Shown: one piece after another, positions 61,042 to 64,000 of the stretch
Layout of the letters: each line of letters opens with the position of its first letter
Position numbering within the stretch: position 1 is the stretch's first letter
Origin: a bacterium
GTDB lineage: Bacteria > Bdellovibrionota_C > UBA2361 > SZUA-149 > JAEUWB01
Assembly: GCA_016786595.1 (NCBI GenBank)
Contig: JAEUWB010000059.1
Location: 22,851 to 86,850 of the forward strand
Length of the DNA: 64,000 bases
Direction of reading: 5' to 3'
Notes under the pieces: model-generated
Seen by the model: only the letters and a program-made list of their open reading frames with translations
Databases searched by the model: none
Told to the model about the DNA's origin: nothing
Made by a program: the position numbers and the translations under genes

Positions 61042-61143
61042 TGACTGAGTGATTAAATATGCTCTTTTCTGATCTAGTTTAAGCAATCTGTCTAACCGTT
61101 CAGCAAGAGGCAACAACAATTTTTAACTCTAAGCATTAAATTA

Positions 61144-62463
61144 ATGGAAATGGACTTAATTATTCTTTCAGACATATTGATCAGTGATCGTCAAACTTTA
61201 GTGGCAGTGCTACTACTACTTGCCACTTTATTGGCAGTTTTAATGTACGTGCGAATTGCGCGTAAACGTCAAGTTATTGAGTCCACTCTAGAACAAACTC
61301 AAGCGCAAGCGACTGCAAAATCGAGCGGCAAGGTTGCTGTAAATATTGAGCAAGCGACTGTCCCACAAACTACTCAGACTAGCGCCTTGAGCGCGCCAAT
61401 CGTTGCTGATGCTTCTGTCCTTTTGGAGACTAAGCAAGACTTCATGGCAAAGACGCGCACAAATGTTTTTGGACGTCTGAGAAACTTATTTACGTCGCAA
61501 AGTGTAAATTTTGAAAGTGCAAAAACACAGATTGAAGAAGCTCTATTGGCCGGTGACTTAGGTGTTAAAACCACAGATTTAGTGCTTGCTGCGGTAGCGC
61601 AAAACTCAAAGCTCGATCGCAGTAGTTTTTTTCAGGCAGTCCGTACTGTATTAATTGAAATTCTGACAAAGGCTGAAGTGGGTGATTTTTTCGCAAAATT
61701 TATGCCGCGCTCAGGACTAAAGGTAATTTTATTGGTTGGTGTAAATGGTGCAGGGAAGACGACTACGCTTGGAAAGCTTGCAAATCAATTTCAGAACCGG
61801 GGGCTCAGGGTTTTAGTTGCTGCTGGGGACACGTTTCGTGCTGCTGCTACTGAGCAGTTATCGGTTTGGGCAGAACGCTCAAAGGTGGAAATAATTTACG
61901 GTGCTGAGAATGCTAAGCCTGCAACAATTGCCTATCAGGCAATTCATCAGGGACTTGATGAAAATTTTGATGTTGTCTTAATTGATACGGCAGGTCGCCT
62001 GCAAAATCGGCTGAATTTGATGAATGAGTTAAAGTCGCTAGCTGAAATCATTAAACGTGAGTTGCCGGGGGCTCCGCATGAAACCTTGTTAGTAGTTGAT
62101 GGGACGACAGGAAACAATGCTTTAGTGCAGGCGCGTGAATTTTCGGCAATCGTGCCTGTGAGTGGAGTTGTTGTAACAAAGCTGGATGGTTCAGCTAAGG
62201 GTGGTGCTGTAGTTGGAATCAGTCACGAATTAAATTTGCCAATTACCTTTATTGGCATTGGTGAAAAGCTTGCAGATTTGCGCCAATTTAAAGCGCAGGA
62301 CTTTGTCGATTCATTGCTTGATTTGACTTCATTTGATCTGCGCACGACTGCAGAAAATCTATCAGCGCAGTCAGAAGCTCCTGCTCAAAGCAGCGTGTCG
62401 GAACAGACTGGTATCCAGCGAGCGGCGCGTAAGCGCAAAGAGCAATCATCGCAGATTGTCTAG
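61144..62463 (+). CDS. ftsY: signal recognition particle receptor FtsY
   Basis: 439 aa SRP GTPase. An N-terminal transmembrane helix (TLVAVLLLLATLLAVLMYV) replaces the acidic A domain of E. coli FtsY as membrane anchor; a low-complexity Ala/Thr/Gln linker follows. NG domain: G1 GVNGAGKTTTLGKL, AAGDTFRAAATEQL, G3 IDTAGRLQNRLNLM, G4 VTKLDGSAKGG and G5 FIGIGEKLADL. It receives ribosome-SRP complexes at the inner membrane. The C-terminal tail (SAQSEAPAQSSVSEQ) is unstructured. Confidence 0.95.
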   Translation: MEMDLIILSDILISDRQTLVAVLLLLATLLAVLMYVRIARKRQVIESTLEQTQAQATAKSSGKVAVNIEQATVPQTTQTSALSAPIVADASVLLETKQDFMAKTRTNVFGRLRNLFTSQSVNFESAKTQIEEALLAGDLGVKTTDLVLAAVAQNSKLDRSSFFQAVRTVLIEILTKAEVGDFFAKFMPRSGLKVILLVGVNGAGKTTTLGKLANQFQNRGLRVLVAAGDTFRAAATEQLSVWAERSKVEIIYGAENAKPATIAYQAIHQGLDENFDVVLIDTAGRLQNRLNLMNELKSLAEIIKRELPGAPHETLLVVDGTTGNNALVQAREFSAIVPVSGVVVTKLDGSAKGGAVVGISHELNLPITFIGIGEKLADLRQFKAQDFVDSLLDLTSFDLRTTAENLSAQSEAPAQSSVSEQTGIQRAARKRKEQSSQIV

Positions 62464-62589
62464 TTTAGAGCGTTTCACGATTTGTCAAAGTCGTAGCTTG
62501 CCCTCGTCTGCGGCGAGATAAATATTTATTGCTAAAAATGAATCTCCATAACTAAAGTAAATCACTTGCAGGAGGATGCACTTGATTTA

Positions 62590-64000
62590 ATGAAACTACG
62601 CACGTGCTTATATTATTTAGCGACAATTGTAATTGGATTACTCTGTTGTCGCGATTTGCTCTACGGGGCAATTCAAGAACCAGCGTTGACCAACGCGGGG
62701 CATTCTTGGGACTACAATATTTGGAGAACGGTTGCACTGGCCAGATCGCTACGTAGTTTGAGCTTGGGCGGTTGGGTAGCAGATTTCGGCTTTGGTTATG
62801 GCTATCCGTTATTTACATTTACCGCGCCGGGGGCCTATCTATTTCCAGCGTTACTATACAATTTAGGAGTTGATGTTAATCGTGCGCTTGCTTGTACGTG
62901 GATTTTGATCTTTGTTAGCGTTGCTCCACTGTGTTTTTTTTCGACACGTAAAATTTTTGGTAATAAGTCAGCTTTGCTGGTGAGTATTTTATATTTACTT
63001 GCTCCGTATCACTTTACCGATGTTTTTGTGCGGACAAATCTAAGCGAGACCCAGGTATTTTTGTATTTGCCGCTCCTTTTTTATGGGCTGACAACGGATG
63101 AAATTAAACGAAGTTACGCAATTATCTGGGCAGGGCTAGCGATTGCTGCTGTAGCATTGACGCATTTACCATCAATTATTCTAGTCTTAGTGCCGTTTAC
63201 TATATTTAGCTTAGCCAGTGGGGGTAGGGTATTCTATCGCTTTGCAGTTGCGATAGTTGGCGGGCTAATTTTTGCAAGTCCGTTTCTATTGCCAGCGCTT
63301 TTATATCTTGATGAAGTGCGTGGAGCGGCGGGTTTATTGGAGGATTACTACAGTTATCAGCATCATTTTGTGTATTGGTTTCAGTTGATTAGTAGCTACT
63401 GGGAGCGTGGGGCAAGTTCCGATGGTCCGTTTGATACAATGAGTTTTTCGCTGAGTGCGTGGATTGTCGTGGCTGGGTTACTCTCGTTGTTACAGGCTGC
63501 GAAAGCTGATGCTAAGGCTGCTCAAAAATTATCTGAATCTCAAGTCGTTATTTTTGCGGGTGTATTGACGACAGTGTCGACGACTTTTCTGATGACAGCT
63601 GAGTCTGGATTGATTTGGCAGCACATTGCTCCATTGGCGATGGTTCAGTTTCCGTGGAGATTTCTAATGCCCACGTCTTTTTTCCTTGGGCTTAGTTGTG
63701 CAAATTTCCCGGATTTTTTTGTAAAAAGATTTGGGCGTTTTGGTGATTTGTCGATGTTGTGCTTGTGTGGGTTCCTTTTCTATTCGCAGTGGGACTATGG
63801 GGTGGTTGTGAAGTATGACCGGATTGACAGGGGTGAGCTGACGAGAGAGCAAATTATCAAGCGCGGAATTTATACGACGAATTCGCATGAATTTTTACCA
63901 AAGGCGGTGAAAAGGGTTCCGAGTGGAGGTGAGGTGCGGCAGGGGGTTGCGGAGTTTTATTATAGGGGAAGGGGGAGGATGGAGGGGAGGGTTGTGTGGG
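62590..64000 (+). CDS. polytopic membrane protein, 6-pyruvoyl-tetrahydropterin-synthase-related type (3' end outside window)
   Basis: Open from ATG 62590 to the window edge (470 codons), no stop. Several hydrophobic helices (CLYYLATIVIGLLC, ALACTWILIFVSVAPLCFF, ALLVSILYLLAPYHF, AIIWAGLAIAAVALTH, FAVAIVGGLIFASPFLLPALL and others). DYNIWRTVALARSLRSL with GYGYPLFTFTAPGAYLFPALL is typical of the PTPS-related/YfhO-like membrane proteins, thought to be glycosyltransferase-like. The luminal Asp in SWDYNIW may be the catalytic one. AGGAGG lies 14 bases before the ATG and overlaps a five-codon mini-ORF ending TAATG. Confidence 0.75.
   Translation, partial: MKLRTCLYYLATIVIGLLCCRDLLYGAIQEPALTNAGHSWDYNIWRTVALARSLRSLSLGGWVADFGFGYGYPLFTFTAPGAYLFPALLYNLGVDVNRALACTWILIFVSVAPLCFFSTRKIFGNKSALLVSILYLLAPYHFTDVFVRTNLSETQVFLYLPLLFYGLTTDEIKRSYAIIWAGLAIAAVALTHLPSIILVLVPFTIFSLASGGRVFYRFAVAIVGGLIFASPFLLPALLYLDEVRGAAGLLEDYYSYQHHFVYWFQLISSYWERGASSDGPFDTMSFSLSAWIVVAGLLSLLQAAKADAKAAQKLSESQVVIFAGVLTTVSTTFLMTAESGLIWQHIAPLAMVQFPWRFLMPTSFFLGLSCANFPDFFVKRFGRFGDLSMLCLCGFLFYSQWDYGVVVKYDRIDRGELTREQIIKRGIYTTNSHEFLPKAVKRVPSGGEVRQGVAEFYYRGRGRMEGRVVW

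Overview
This window reads as chromosomal DNA of a Gram-negative, moderately AT-rich bacterium with a deltaproteobacterial/Bdellovibrionota-like gene set. The evidence is a general secretion (type II) system in C-D-E-F and G-H-I-J-L-M-N order, an LpxD for lipid A, the futalosine route to menaquinone, a giant NAD-glutamate dehydrogenase, and anomeric cell-wall sugar recycling. I cannot name the phylum from sequence alone. It is mostly housekeeping DNA, with a repeat-rich section around three tRNA genes (16.6-20.7 kb) and a patchwork section (37.7-42.2 kb) that splits the type II secretion operon.

Layout. 1-5.4 kb: a tight plus-strand menaquinone operon (ubiE/menG partial, ubiX, a radical-SAM-like protein without its Fe-S cysteines, mqnE, and an mqnA-mqnC fusion). 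5.4-8 kb: rsmI opposite amgK-murU. 8.3-16.6 kb, minus strand: a Cas4-like membrane protein coupled to the large gdh, then namZ (DUF1343), DUF971 and a polyprenyl diphosphate synthase. 16.6-20.7 kb: tRNA-Glu, tRNA-Lys and tRNA-Gly, each followed by a partial copy of its own 3' half, plus dispersed palindromes, an esterase, rsmD, coaD and a GIY-YIG protein. 20.9-25.8 kb: PIG-L deacetylase, acyl carrier protein, M42 peptidase, purF and a VapBC-type pair. 26-32 kb: two small secreted cysteine-rich proteins, two divergent ABC transporters and a secreted helical-repeat protein. 32.2-37.7 kb: gspN-M-L-J-I-H-G. 37.8-42 kb: hutU relic, ftcD, PIN relic and M29 aminopeptidase. 42.2-48.9 kb: gspF-E-D-C. 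49-53.5 kb: a ThiF/MoeB-like pair, an Rrf2 regulator and an LpxD-BamD fusion. 53.7-64 kb: pgsA, an AlaDH/PNT-family enzyme, a K+ channel, a GntR regulator, smc, ftsY and a truncated polytopic membrane protein.

How it works together. The first operon supplies most menaquinone steps. NamZ, AmgK and MurU together could release MurNAc and return it to UDP-MurNAc. The two gsp blocks make an almost complete type II secretion system, with gspK and the prepilin peptidase not seen here. LpxD and the BamD-like part belong to outer-membrane biogenesis. smc and ftsY are chromosome and membrane-targeting functions.

Most interesting: (1) a roughly 150-bp three-hairpin repeat, two copies, each in sense orientation directly at the 3' end of a gene, with one visible compensatory base-pair change; (2) 3'-tail duplications behind all three tRNA genes, two of them carrying the same 37-38-bp palindromic core; (3) a single ORF joining cytoplasmic LpxD to a BamD-like lipoprotein; (4) a cysteine-less MqnE paralogue inside the menaquinone operon; (5) a two-helix membrane Cas4-like protein with four candidate Fe-S cysteines but an altered nuclease centre, 2 nt behind gdh.
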